A stretch of 43,487 bases of DNA from Flavobacteriales bacterium (GCA_002737315.1 NSIH01000010.1:1-43487); one strand, 5' to 3'; shown: positions 24,131 through 33,524, counted from the stretch's first letter. The notes: generated by a model from the letters alone, not told the origin. Numbers and translations: made by a program.

Positions 24131-25156
24131 CTACAACGTTTCAGCTATGGTCTTTTGTTCCGCAAGCCACTTAGCATACTCTTCTTCGGACTCTACCACA
24201 ATATTCATTTGCATGTTGAAGTGACCCGATCCACATACCTTATTGCATAGCAAGAGGTAGTCGTAGGCGTAGGATTCAAGACCCTTCTCGGTGCGCAAGG
24301 CATTGATGCGTGCGACTTTAGCCTGTACATTGGCATCCTGGCGGATGTCGGCTGTGGTAACCGACGGCGTAAATTGGAACTGGGTAGTCATTCCAGGAAC
24401 GCAGTTCATCTGAGCCCTAAAGTGAGGCATATAGGCCGAGTGAATCACGTCCTGCGAGCGAAAGCGAAAGAGTACGGGACGACCCACCGGCAAGTGAATC
24501 TCCGAGGCAACTTTGTCGTCGGCAGAAAGAAGGTCGAGGGTATCGACACCCACTACATTAGCATCCTTGATGAGGCGCACGTTCGCATAGCCTAATTTAT
24601 TGTCTTCACCGGCATAGCGGATTATCCACTTAAACTGCTGAGCGTAAACCTCTACAACAATGGGCTCCTTCTCGTTCTTTGGGCTCATCACGTTAGACCA
24701 AGTAGTCATGCCATAAATGATGAGAACCGCTAGTATAATCGCCGGAACAATGGTCCAGATGAACTCTAAGCGATTGTTGTGCTCGTAGTAGGCCGCCTTG
24801 CGATCTTTTGCACCACGGTACCTCCAAGCCAAATAGAATAGAATAGGCTGGACTAGCAAAAACATTGCAATAATCACCCACATAGAAATTTTGAACAAGC
24901 TGTCAATTTCTACCCCGTGCTCCGAAGCGGGCTTGGGAAGAGTGAGCGGGAGCCAGGCATAGAGCATCCAGAATAAGGACACGATCATAGCGATTCCAAA
25001 AAGCAGCATAAGCCAACCCTGGTAGTTGTTGTCGCGGTCGGTTACTTCGTATTCAACTTGCTTACGGGCCTTTGAAGACAGCTCAAAGACACGCATAAGC
25101 TGCAGGGCCGTTATCACGGCTAGCACTAGGACGACAATGGTAATAATTCCAGTCAT
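24131..25156 (-). CDS. Cytochrome c oxidase subunit II (CuA subunit)
   Basis: CoxB has 341 residues: three N-terminal hydrophobic segments (about 2-20, 46-70, 88-108 and possibly one near 135-157) and a periplasmic cupredoxin domain. The CuA ligands are C304, C308, H312 and M315 in CNKVCGSGHFNM, with the earlier His in VIHSAYMPHF. It ends 26 residues after that motif with no fused cytochrome c domain, so the enzyme is aa3 rather than caa3, and electrons must arrive from the act cytochromes. Its CuA site is the expected client of the SCO protein at 764-1450. Confidence 0.96.
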   Translation of the reverse strand: MTGIITIVVLVLAVITALQLMRVFELSSKARKQVEYEVTDRDNNYQGWLMLLFGIAMIVSLFWMLYAWLPLTLPKPASEHGVEIDSLFKISMWVIIAMFLLVQPILFYLAWRYRGAKDRKAAYYEHNNRLEFIWTIVPAIILAVLIIYGMTTWSNVMSPKNEKEPIVVEVYAQQFKWIIRYAGEDNKLGYANVRLIKDANVVGVDTLDLLSADDKVASEIHLPVGRPVLFRFRSQDVIHSAYMPHFRAQMNCVPGMTTQFQFTPSVTTADIRQDANVQAKVARINALRTEKGLESYAYDYLLLCNKVCGSGHFNMQMNIVVESEEEYAKWLAEQKTIAETL

Positions 25157-25182
25157 AAACGATTCTCTTTAGTTGCGTCCTA

Positions 25183-26640
25183 TTATTGTTGGAAGCGTTC
25201 GCTCTCGGTGAGCATAGGGTGGTTCTTAAGCCTTAAGGGCACCTTGGCGAGCTGGCTGAGGGTAACCCACAAAAACAAACCCGAATAAAACAAGATTCCG
25301 CCTAGTTCTGCGAAGCCAAAGCCGAAGCTGTAGCCCACTGCACCCGGCATAATCATGATGTAGTGATCGATCCAGTGACCCGCCAGCACAAAGACGGAGG
25401 CAAGCCCGATAAAGCCAAAAATTCGTTTTGCATCTCGAGACATTAGAACTAAAATGGGCAGCAAAAAGTTCATTGCGACCATAGCTACAAAGAGAGGCTT
25501 GTATTCTCCCTTAAACCTTGGCAGGTAGTAGGTGACTTCTTCAGGAATGTTAGAGTACCAAATGAGCATGTACTGACTGAACCATAGGTAGGTCCAAAAC
25601 ACACTGAAGGCAAACATAAACTTACTCAAGTCGTGCTGGTGGTTCTCGTTGATCCAAGGCAAGTGGTTGTTGAGACGCAGGTACATAACCAAAAGGTTGA
25701 GCACCGTCATGGCCGTAACAAACATTCCTGCGAAGGTGTACCATCCAAACAAAGTTGAGAACCAGTGGGGGTCTACCGACATAACCCAGTCCCATGCGCT
25801 GGTAGAAGACGTTACCGCGTAGAGCACGATAAAGGTTGCCGCCAGCTTGCGCTGGGTAAAGAACATATTTTGCCCTTGGGGAAGAGCGTCTTCGCGCAAG
25901 CTATTGCGGCGAAGTAAATAGGCTGCGCCCGCCCAAATAACTAAATAGGCCAGGGTACGCAGGGCAAAGAAGGGCACATTGAGGTAGGCTTCCTTGCCCG
26001 CAATGAGTGAATCATAGTTCGGACTCGCCGGGTCCATGATTCCTTCGGCCATCCAATGCCAGAGGTGGTGCATGTGCATTCCGCCGGTTGCAATTAAGAA
26101 CAGGATTCCGAGAATGGGAATTCCAACAAACATGCTCACCGCCTCAAAAACGCGAAGTAGCCCCACGGACCAGCCCACTTGGGCCGCGTACTGAATGGCC
26201 AAAAAGAAGAGTGTTCCGATGCCAATTCCCAAGAAGAATATGCTATTGACTAGGAATGCCGCCCAAGGACGGTTTGCGCTCAAGTCGTGACCATGATCTG
26301 AAGCATGTGCCTCGGCCGCATGTACTTCCGTGGCATGAGCCTCGTCAGCATGTGCTTCCGCAGCATGAGCTTCCGCAGCATGAGCTTCCGTGGCGTGAGC
26401 TTCTGCAGCATGAGTTTCCGTGGCATGAGCCTCTGCAGCATGAGCTTCCACAGCATGCGCCTCGTCAGCATGAGCTTCCACAGCATGCGCCTCTTCAGCA
26501 TGTCCTTGAGCGACGGCTCCATGATCCCCTGAGTCCGCATGAGAAGAGTAGTCCGTGTTAAAGCCAATGAGCAAGAACACCAAACCCACCAGCGTCAAAG
26601 ACCCGGCGAGCAGTTTCATTTTTGATGTGAATACAAACAT
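25183..26640 (-). CDS. actF: Alternative complex III subunit ActF with histidine-rich repeat
   Basis: ActF is an NrfD-like quinone-site membrane subunit of alternative complex III. I start it at 26640 (MFVFTSKMKLLAGS), 485 residues; a longer reading from 26736 would add a Cys-rich stretch lying inside actE. Helix 1 (about 8-26) is followed by thirteen EAHA-type pentapeptides (48-112), then about nine further helices. The segment HHLWHWMAEGIMDP and VMSVDPHWFSTLFGWYTFAG resemble family members. The His repeat is not a usual part of the family as I know it. It precedes coxB by 26 bp. Confidence 0.92.
   Translation of the reverse strand: MFVFTSKMKLLAGSLTLVGLVFLLIGFNTDYSSHADSGDHGAVAQGHAEEAHAVEAHADEAHAVEAHAAEAHATETHAAEAHATEAHAAEAHAAEAHADEAHATEVHAAEAHASDHGHDLSANRPWAAFLVNSIFFLGIGIGTLFFLAIQYAAQVGWSVGLLRVFEAVSMFVGIPILGILFLIATGGMHMHHLWHWMAEGIMDPASPNYDSLIAGKEAYLNVPFFALRTLAYLVIWAGAAYLLRRNSLREDALPQGQNMFFTQRKLAATFIVLYAVTSSTSAWDWVMSVDPHWFSTLFGWYTFAGMFVTAMTVLNLLVMYLRLNNHLPWINENHQHDLSKFMFAFSVFWTYLWFSQYMLIWYSNIPEEVTYYLPRFKGEYKPLFVAMVAMNFLLPILVLMSRDAKRIFGFIGLASVFVLAGHWIDHYIMIMPGAVGYSFGFGFAELGGILFYSGLFLWVTLSQLAKVPLRLKNHPMLTESERFQQ
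26305..26499 (-). repeat. Thirteen-unit 15-bp tandem repeat in actF
   Basis: Thirteen in-frame 15-bp units encode pentapeptides of the form A-x-E-A-H (units AEEAH, AVEAH, ADEAH, AAEAH, ATETH and so on). The units differ mainly at codon position three and at the second residue, and a 30-bp pair recurs twice near the upstream end, showing past duplication. All unit changes keep the frame. Confidence 0.97.
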
Positions 26641-26657
26641 GTTGTGGTGCGTTTCGA

Positions 26658-27245
26658 TTAGGCAGCAGGTTGAGCAGCAGTAGTATCGGCAGCAGCGGGA
26701 GCAGCGCCAGGAGTTTGATCGGTACGAAGCTTCCAAACGTACTTAATGATCTTCCAACGCTCCTCGTAGTTGAGCTGGGCGGCATGCGAACCCATGTTGT
26801 TCTTGCCGTACATGATTACGTGGTAGATGCTTCCGGGGGAAATGTCTGGGAGCTTATCTGCACCGTAGCCGGGAATTCCCAAAATTTTCTCGCGCTGCAT
26901 CAAGATTCCGTTGCCGTCGCCTTTTTCGCCATGGCAATGCGAGCAAAATTGGCCGTAGAGCTCCTTGCCGGCCTCGGCATCGAGGGTGGCGTAGTATGAG
27001 GGGACCGCTGAATTCGCGCGCGACTCAATATAGCCTTCGTTGGTATTGGCAATCATGTAGGGAACGTATCCGCGCGGAACCGTACCGTCCACGGGGAGCT
27101 TAGTGGTACCCGGTTCGTAGGTCTGGTGGGCCGGAGAACGATACATGTCGTCCATATAGGTATAACCCGGTGTGGTCTTATCGCTATTGCAGGAGCTGAG
27201 CAGCAAGGCGCTGCCGGCAATCCAAAGAGTAGTCTTAATTCGCAT
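26658..27245 (-). CDS. actE: Alternative complex III subunit ActE, monoheme cytochrome c lipoprotein
   Basis: This 195-residue lipoprotein (lipobox LLLSSC, C19) carries one c-type heme site, C101-S-H-C104-H105, in a class I cytochrome domain (about 88-170). The C-terminus is an Ala/Pro/Thr low-complexity tail. ActE is the likely exit heme of alternative complex III, passing electrons to CoxB. The early part (MYRSPAHQTYEP, PVDGTVPRGYVPY) is typical of Bacteroidota ActE. It sits 5 bp after actD and 17 bp before actF. Confidence 0.93.
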   Translation of the reverse strand: MRIKTTLWIAGSALLLSSCNSDKTTPGYTYMDDMYRSPAHQTYEPGTTKLPVDGTVPRGYVPYMIANTNEGYIESRANSAVPSYYATLDAEAGKELYGQFCSHCHGEKGDGNGILMQREKILGIPGYGADKLPDISPGSIYHVIMYGKNNMGSHAAQLNYEERWKIIKYVWKLRTDQTPGAAPAAADTTAAQPAA

Positions 27246-27250
27246 GGGGA

Positions 27251-27772
27251 TTAGGCTTCAGCAATTTCAACAGCACCCGACTTTTGAAGCGTCTCGATTA
27301 GGCCCTTAGCCGCGGGTAGCTCGACCATAAAGTAATCGTCGGTGGTGCGGGGGTCCGGATTCTTAGCGTCTGCTCCGGGGTATAGGCCATTAATGACTAA
27401 GTAGGTCCAGACCATTAGGTGCGCGGCAAAAAATACCGTCATCTCAAATAGGATTGGTACGAATGCCGGCATATTCATGGCCCAATTAATGTTGGGTTTT
27501 CCGCCAATATTCTGCGGCCAGTCGCTGACCATCATGTACCAGGTTAGGGTCACGGCAACAGTGAGCCCAATGACTCCGTACATGAATGCCGCCAAGGCAA
27601 TGCGAGACTCCTTAAGGCCCATGGCCTTATCGAGCCCGTGAACCGGGAACGGGGTGTATACTTCTGAAATTTTAAAGCCGGCCGCACGAATTTGCTTCAC
27701 AGCCGAAATCAGCACGTCGTCGTCGTGATACATCGCTCGTACTAACGGAACAGACTCAGTGCTGTGCGCCAT
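27251..27772 (-). CDS. actD: Alternative complex III subunit ActD (DUF3341)
   Basis: A 173-residue protein with an N-terminal cytoplasmic domain (AVKQIRAAGFKISEVYTPFPVHGLDKAMGL, about 24-53) and two membrane helices (about 59-83 and 106-130), the usual plan of the DUF3341 family. ActD is a structural subunit placed against ActC and ActF. Its start overlaps the end of actC by 17 bp. Confidence 0.92.
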   Translation of the reverse strand: MAHSTESVPLVRAMYHDDDVLISAVKQIRAAGFKISEVYTPFPVHGLDKAMGLKESRIALAAFMYGVIGLTVAVTLTWYMMVSDWPQNIGGKPNINWAMNMPAFVPILFEMTVFFAAHLMVWTYLVINGLYPGADAKNPDPRTTDDYFMVELPAAKGLIETLQKSGAVEIAEA

Positions 27773-29147
27773 GATCGTTATGGAGTTTTTTCTGGGCTTC
27801 GCCAGACGTTTTTAGAATAGTCTTGAGTTCCGCTTGAGCAATGACCGGGAAGGTGCGGGCATAAAGCAAAAAGAGAGCAAAGAAGAATCCGATGGTACCG
27901 ATAAAGATGCCCACCTCAACAAAAGAGGGAGAGAACATCGACCAACTCGAGGGAAGGTAGTCGCGGTGCAGCGAGGTCACGATGATTACAAAGCGCTCAA
28001 ACCACATGCCGATGTTCACCACAATCGAGATCATAAAGGTGAATACCAGATTGGTCCTCAGCTTTTTGGACCACATTAACTGAGGACTAAAGACATTGCA
28101 GGTCATCATGGACCAATAGGCCCACCAATAGGGACCCGTAGCACGGTTTAGGAATGCATACTGCTCGTACTCTACCCCACTGTACCACGCGATAAAGAGT
28201 TCGGTAATGTAGGCTACTCCAACAATAGAACCGGTAACCATGATTACGATGTTCATCATCTCAATGTGCTGAATAGTGATGTAGTCGTCCATCTTAAAGA
28301 CCTTGCGCACAATGAGCAAGAGGGTCTGAACCATGGCAAATCCTGAGAAAATTGCGCCGGCAACGAAGTAGGGAGGGAAGATGGTCGTATGCCAGCCAGG
28401 AATCACAGAAGTCGCAAAGTCCATTGATACGATGGTGTGAACCGAGAGCACCAAGGGCGTAGCTAAGCCGGCCAAAACCAATGAAACCTCTTCAAAACGT
28501 TGCCATGCCTTGGCTTTTCCGCCCCATCCAAAAGATAAAATCTTGTAAATGTGCTTTTGCACCGGGTTGATAGCGCGATCTCGGACCATTGCGAAGTCCG
28601 GAATGAGTCCGACATACCAAAAAACGACCGAAACGGTAAGGTAGGTTGAGATGGCAAAAACGTCCCAAAGGAGGGGCGAATTAAAGTTCACCCAAAGGGA
28701 GCCGTACTGGTTTGGGATGGGGAACACCCAGTAGGCCAACCATACGCGACCCATGTGAAAGAGCGGAAACAAGCCAGCCTGAATTACCGAAAAAATGGTC
28801 ATGGCCTCCGCGGAGCGGTTAATGGCCATGCGCCAACGCTGGCGGAACAGCAATAGAACGGCAGAAATAAGGGTACCGGCGTGGCCGATGCCTACCCACC
28901 ATACGAAGTTGGTGATGTCCCAGGCCCAGCCTACGGTCTTATTAAGGCCCCATACCCCAATGCCCGTAGCCACGGTATAGGCTATTGATCCCGCGCCCCA
29001 AAGAAACATGACTAGAGCAATAGAAAATGCCACCCACCAGGCACGCGGCGCAGCGGTCTCTATCGGACGTACTACGTCTTCAGTAATCTGATGGTAGCTC
29101 TTATCGCCTAAGATAAGCGGCTTGCGTTCGGTTGATTCGTAGTGCAT
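27756..29147 (-). CDS. actC: Alternative complex III subunit ActC (NrfD/PsrC-like)
   Basis: ActC, 463 residues with about ten helices, is the main quinol-binding membrane subunit, in contact with ActB. The family segments WWVGIGHAGTLISAVLLLFRQRWRMAINRSAEAMT (about 84-118) and FPLFHMGRVWLAYWVFPIPNQYG are clear, with the conserved His and Arg of the quinol site. It ends in a short His-rich tail (HNDHGAQH). It starts 6 bp after actB. Confidence 0.95.
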   Translation of the reverse strand: MHYESTERKPLILGDKSYHQITEDVVRPIETAAPRAWWVAFSIALVMFLWGAGSIAYTVATGIGVWGLNKTVGWAWDITNFVWWVGIGHAGTLISAVLLLFRQRWRMAINRSAEAMTIFSVIQAGLFPLFHMGRVWLAYWVFPIPNQYGSLWVNFNSPLLWDVFAISTYLTVSVVFWYVGLIPDFAMVRDRAINPVQKHIYKILSFGWGGKAKAWQRFEEVSLVLAGLATPLVLSVHTIVSMDFATSVIPGWHTTIFPPYFVAGAIFSGFAMVQTLLLIVRKVFKMDDYITIQHIEMMNIVIMVTGSIVGVAYITELFIAWYSGVEYEQYAFLNRATGPYWWAYWSMMTCNVFSPQLMWSKKLRTNLVFTFMISIVVNIGMWFERFVIIVTSLHRDYLPSSWSMFSPSFVEVGIFIGTIGFFFALFLLYARTFPVIAQAELKTILKTSGEAQKKLHNDHGAQH

Positions 29148-29153
29148 AACTGG

Positions 29154-32100
29154 TTAAGCGTTGCGAACTTTAGTCAGGTAAAACACGGAAGGCTGCGTGC
29201 CAACTTCCTCAAGTAGGTGGTAGGCACGAGCGTCAGACTTGGCGGAACGAACGGCACTTTTGGCGTTGTTAACGTCTCCGAAGGTGATTGCCCCAGTGGA
29301 ACAGGCCTCCGCGCAGGCTACCGTAAATGCACCGTCAGGAATGGGTTGACCAACCTTTTTGGCTTCCAGCTTGGCGTACTGCACGCGCTGTATGCACATG
29401 GAGCACTTCTCCATAACGCCTCGCGAGCGCACCGTTACGTCGGGGTTGAGAACCATGCGGCCAAAATCGTCTTGCGACGGATTCACGTCGGCAAACTGCT
29501 CGTTGGTGATGTAGTTGAACCAGTTGAATCGACGCACCTTGTAGGGGCAGTTGTTGGCGCAGTAGCGGGTTCCGATGCAGCGGTTGTAGGCCATGTGGTT
29601 GAGGCCTTCGCGCGAGTGCACGGTGGCTCCTACCGGGCAAACGGTTTCGCAGGGCGCATGGTTGCAGTGCTGGCACATCACTGGCTGAAACACGACCATT
29701 GGAGATTCCGAAGGCTCCTCCATTTGGGCGTACATCTCGATGCCACCGATATTCTCTTCAGCGGCACGATCCTTACTCATGTCGCTGCTGTAGTAGCGGT
29801 CAATTCGAAGCCAGTGCATGTCTCTCAGGTTGCGGATCTCCTCTTTGCCGACTACCGGTACGTTGTTCTCGGCATTGCAGGCAACGACGCAGGCGGCACA
29901 ACCCGTGCAGCTCGTTAGGTCAATGCTCATGTTCCACATGTGCATCGTCTCGTGGTCGTGGTTGGCCCAAAGATTAGCCTCCTCGGCTGACTTCAAGCCG
30001 TCAATAGTGTGGAAGGTTGGCTTCTCGTTCCAGCTGGCGCCCGAGGGGTCGGATACGAAATCGTTCAGATTCACTTCATTAACGATGCGTCGGCCCATCA
30101 TGGTGTGCCCGAGCTGCACGGTTGCAAACTCGTGCATGCCTTCTGCCTTGCTGATTTCGACCTTGGCCGAGCCAGTCAAAATTCCAAGAGCATAGGCACT
30201 AACGCCCCCGCCGTCGGCAACCTTACCGGCTGCACTGCGGCCGTATCCGTAGGCCAATCCAACCGTACCCGCCGTTTGGCCGGGTTGAATAAATACCGGA
30301 ACATTCTCGAGAAGGCGCTTGCCGACCTTGATGTTGGCATAGCTTCCGTCCAGTGACCCGTCGCTGTTGGTCTCGTTCTCAAAACCCATGGCAAGCGCAT
30401 CGGATGCGGCCATGGTCAGGTAGTTGTCCCAAGTCAATCGGGTAATAGGGTCGGGGAGCTCCTGAAGCCAGGGGTTGTTGGCCTGAAATCCTGCGCCGAG
30501 AGCGTTCTCGTACAATGCGATTTCCAGGCCCTCCGAAGGCTTTGCCAATTTGATTGAAGCGGCCATGGCCATAGCGGCGGCGGCTGGTGCGCCCGAAATG
30601 GCGCCTGAGGAAACCGTCGATCCTCCGTCGTGCAGGGTCTTGATCCAGTCAAGACCGAGGGAAGCAGCAGAAGCAGCAACCTGATCTTTGGCGCTTCGAA
30701 GGTCTCCTGAAAGAGAACCGAGAACCTCCAGCAAGGGCATGCTGTTGAATAAATTTTTGATTGTAGGCTGAGCGATACTGTACTCCCCTGCGGCCGGCCG
30801 GTAGTCTGCCCATGCCTCCAAAAAGTGTGGAATCGGCGCAGCGGCAGTACAAAGCATCGCAGTCTCGTCCAAACGATCCGTCAGGGCCATGCTGAACTTG
30901 GCTCCGGCGATAGCCTTCGAAAAGTCCGCCCTGAAATAGACCGGATTGGTTCCGGCGACCAAAAGAGTGCCCACGCGCTTGGCGCTCAGGTCCGCCATTA
31001 AATTTGCAAGGCGCGACTCATTACCGCGTCGAATGTAGACGGGTTTGTCGCTGCGAAGGGTTGTTCCAAACGAACCGAGGAGGCCGTTTAGGGCTGCCGC
31101 AAGCCTTGCCTGGTTTGCATCATCACCTCCGACCAGTACCAGGGTCTTGCCCTTTGCGGACTTCATCTCACCCGCAAGCGACTGCAAGGCCTTGCTCAAA
31201 TCGCCGCGCAGGCCAACCGACGGAGCGCTGCCGCCAAGCTGGTTGATGAGGTAGGCCAAGGATGCCGAAACCTCAGAGGGCTTAATCTTAATGCGCTTGT
31301 CAGCATTGCTGCCGGTAAGCGATAAATTGCTCTCCAGCTCTACGTGGCGAAGCATGCCGCTGCCTGGCTTTCGGCGTGCAGCGTAGTCACTGCTAACCTG
31401 CTGTGCCATGCTCGATGCCAAGAAGTCACTTCCAAAAGACAGAACCAAACTAGTGGCAGTTAGGTCTATCGAGGGAAGAGCACGAACGCCGGTAAGGGAT
31501 TCCCAAACGTCAAGGGTATTGGACTGCGACACCGCATCAAATTCCACGTGCTGAAAGTTTGCGTAGCCCTGGCGAATACGCTCAATAGCGGCTTGAAGCG
31601 AGGGACTGAAGACGCTCGAGGTCAATAAAACGAATTGCGTTCCCTCGGCACGAGACTGGTCGGCAGACTTCTTGAGGGCAATAAGCATTGACGGCCAATC
31701 GCTATTTTTTTTGCCGAGGCTAGGCTCGCGCAGACGGGCCGAATCATACAGAGAAAGCACACTGGCTTGGGCTCGGGCGTTGGTCCCGCGGTTGAATCGG
31801 GCAGAATCACCAGGCTCTAGCTTAATCGGGCGGCCTTCGCGCGTCTTTACTAAAACCGAAGCATAATCCTGGCCGTCGGTGTAAACCGTGGAATAAAAAG
31901 ACGGAACCCCTGGAGTCAGCGTATCAGGCTGCACTACGTAGGGTACGCTCTCGATAATAGGCTGCTCACAAGCGGCCAAGGTTGCGGCTGCGGTACTGAA
32001 GCCCAAAAACTTCAAGAAATCGCGACGGCTTGTGGCGGAGTCGCTGCTGCTTGCCTCCGATAAGAATACATCAACAGGAATGTCTTGAGCGAACTCATTC

Positions 32101-32174
32101 TCGGCCAAACGCTGCGAAACCTCAGTATTCGCAAGTTGGTCGAAACTCTTCCAGTACACTTTATTACTTGCCAT
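29154..32174 (-). CDS. actB: Alternative complex III subunit ActB (molybdopterin-like plus iron-sulfur domains)
   Basis: ActB is a 1006-residue periplasmic protein that fuses a molybdopterin-oxidoreductase-like domain (about 70-720; in this family it binds no molybdenum cofactor) with a four-cluster ferredoxin domain. Clusters: CTGCAACVVACNAEN, CQHCNHAPCETVCP, CIGTRYCANNCP and CSMCIQRVQ with CAEACSTG. A twin-arginine motif SRRDFLKFLGFS (R50-R51) with C69 nearby suggests Tat export and possible lipidation. The clusters take part in electron transfer within the complex. It starts 12 bp after actA. Confidence 0.96.
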   Translation of the reverse strand: MASNKVYWKSFDQLANTEVSQRLAENEFAQDIPVDVFLSEASSSDSATSRRDFLKFLGFSTAAATLAACEQPIIESVPYVVQPDTLTPGVPSFYSTVYTDGQDYASVLVKTREGRPIKLEPGDSARFNRGTNARAQASVLSLYDSARLREPSLGKKNSDWPSMLIALKKSADQSRAEGTQFVLLTSSVFSPSLQAAIERIRQGYANFQHVEFDAVSQSNTLDVWESLTGVRALPSIDLTATSLVLSFGSDFLASSMAQQVSSDYAARRKPGSGMLRHVELESNLSLTGSNADKRIKIKPSEVSASLAYLINQLGGSAPSVGLRGDLSKALQSLAGEMKSAKGKTLVLVGGDDANQARLAAALNGLLGSFGTTLRSDKPVYIRRGNESRLANLMADLSAKRVGTLLVAGTNPVYFRADFSKAIAGAKFSMALTDRLDETAMLCTAAAPIPHFLEAWADYRPAAGEYSIAQPTIKNLFNSMPLLEVLGSLSGDLRSAKDQVAASAASLGLDWIKTLHDGGSTVSSGAISGAPAAAAMAMAASIKLAKPSEGLEIALYENALGAGFQANNPWLQELPDPITRLTWDNYLTMAASDALAMGFENETNSDGSLDGSYANIKVGKRLLENVPVFIQPGQTAGTVGLAYGYGRSAAGKVADGGGVSAYALGILTGSAKVEISKAEGMHEFATVQLGHTMMGRRIVNEVNLNDFVSDPSGASWNEKPTFHTIDGLKSAEEANLWANHDHETMHMWNMSIDLTSCTGCAACVVACNAENNVPVVGKEEIRNLRDMHWLRIDRYYSSDMSKDRAAEENIGGIEMYAQMEEPSESPMVVFQPVMCQHCNHAPCETVCPVGATVHSREGLNHMAYNRCIGTRYCANNCPYKVRRFNWFNYITNEQFADVNPSQDDFGRMVLNPDVTVRSRGVMEKCSMCIQRVQYAKLEAKKVGQPIPDGAFTVACAEACSTGAITFGDVNNAKSAVRSAKSDARAYHLLEEVGTQPSVFYLTKVRNA

Positions 32175-32186
32175 AGTCTTATTCGA

Positions 32187-33485
32187 TTAGTAGTGGCACT
32201 TGCCACATTCGAGACCGCCAATATTGGCAACCGTTATTTTCTCTTCGTGGAAGCGATCCACTAGGCGGTCGCTGATCGAGGCCGATCCGTCGATGGCCCC
32301 TGCATAGTAGCCGTTTTCGCCCTTGATTTCGGTTTCGCGGTGGCAGTTGATGCACCAACCCATAGTAAGCTCACTGTATTGATAAGCAACTTCCATTTCT
32401 TGAACCGGACCGTGGCAGGTTTGGCACTCCACTTTACCTGCATTGACGTGCTGAGCGTGGTTGAAGTAGGCCAAGTCAGGGAGGTTGTGAATCCGAATCC
32501 ACTGAATGGGCTTTTGCTCATAGCCCTCCATGTAGACGCGCTCCTCGGGGTCCCAGCCAATGGCTGCGTAGATTTTTTGAATCTCTGGGCTGCGCTCTCC
32601 GCCGTATTTCAGGTTGCCCGAAGCATCTACCACCTCAGAACCGTCGATGTACATGTGGCAGTTCATACAAACGTTTGCAGCAGGAATTCCGGAGTGCTTG
32701 CTGTGGCGAGCGCTGCTGTGGCAATAGTTGCAATCCACCCCGTTTTCTCCGGCGTGAATCTTATGACTAAAGGCGATAGGCTGAACCGGCTGGTAGTCCT
32801 TCTCAATGCCAATGCCCATTAAAAAAGAATAGATGGCGTAGAGGAACCCTAGGGCCAACACCACGGTGAGGAAGGTCATGAATCGCTTATTTGCAATTAA
32901 CACCCTTGTAATGAAGTCAACGTCCTCAAGCAGGTTGGTCGGATTCTCGCCATTAATCTGCTTCAAGGTGTTTCGCACCCTGAATAGCAAGACCAAGTTT
33001 ACCAGCAGAAAAGCACCTAAAATATAAATTAACCAAGGAGAGTTTCCACCCTCTGCAGGAGCTTGAGCAGCCGCGTCCGCACCGGGTGCGGGTGCTGCGG
33101 CAGGCGCAGCCTTCTTGTCGCCTTCTACGGTGTAGGCCAGAATGCTTTTAATGTCGTCGTCGGTAAGAGCAGGGAAAGCTTGCATGATGGACCCCTTATA
33201 CTCGGCGAACAATGCGTTGGCGTCTGCATCACCCGAGGCACGAAATTCCGCATTATTGCGAATCCACTTGAGCAGCCACTCCTCCGTACGGCGTTGAGTA
33301 ACGTCGCCCAAGGCGGGGCCGATTAGCTTTTTGTCGAGTTTGTGGCAGCTCGCGCAGTTGGCTTTGAACAACTTTTTGCCCGCATCGGCGCTAACCTCTG
33401 CGGCAGCGGTGATGCTTAAAATGCTGATAGCCAAGAGCATCAAAACAACTCTTCTAGTCAGCGAAGCATAATGGTTTAAAAGCAT
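32187..33485 (-). CDS. actA: Alternative complex III subunit ActA, multiheme cytochrome c with extra N-terminal heme domain
   Basis: With the start at 33485 (MLLNHYASLTRR) the protein has 432 residues. Six CxxCH sites are seen: C44 in a class I cytochrome c domain (about 32-122), and C252, C273, C354, C378 and C427 in the pentaheme part. An Ala/Pro linker (about 125-148) and two helices (about 151-170 and 200-222) separate the two parts. The pentaheme part is the typical ActA; the fused monoheme domain adds a further electron carrier. The alternative start at 33527 overlaps the TACTTTTG promoter box and is rejected. First gene of the act-cox operon. Confidence 0.93.
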   Translation of the reverse strand: MLLNHYASLTRRVVLMLLAISILSITAAAEVSADAGKKLFKANCASCHKLDKKLIGPALGDVTQRRTEEWLLKWIRNNAEFRASGDADANALFAEYKGSIMQAFPALTDDDIKSILAYTVEGDKKAAPAAAPAPGADAAAQAPAEGGNSPWLIYILGAFLLVNLVLLFRVRNTLKQINGENPTNLLEDVDFITRVLIANKRFMTFLTVVLALGFLYAIYSFLMGIGIEKDYQPVQPIAFSHKIHAGENGVDCNYCHSSARHSKHSGIPAANVCMNCHMYIDGSEVVDASGNLKYGGERSPEIQKIYAAIGWDPEERVYMEGYEQKPIQWIRIHNLPDLAYFNHAQHVNAGKVECQTCHGPVQEMEVAYQYSELTMGWCINCHRETEIKGENGYYAGAIDGSASISDRLVDRFHEEKITVANIGGLECGKCHY

Positions 33486-33524
33486 ACTTAATCTTAGTGG
33501 TAAACTGATCCTTTTTAGGCACTG

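Noticed and set aside
26305-26499. Possible CRISPR array
   Set aside because: Contiguous 15-bp in-frame units without spacers; a coding tandem repeat, and no cas genes are present.
26641-26736. Cys-rich N-terminal extension of ActF from a start at 26736
   Set aside because: It lies in the coding end of actE in another frame and breaks the normal membrane start; 26640 is the better start.
29217-29918. Open frame of 233 codons antisense to actB
   Set aside because: Covers the iron-sulfur domain of actB on the other strand; Val/His/Ala-rich shadow composition.
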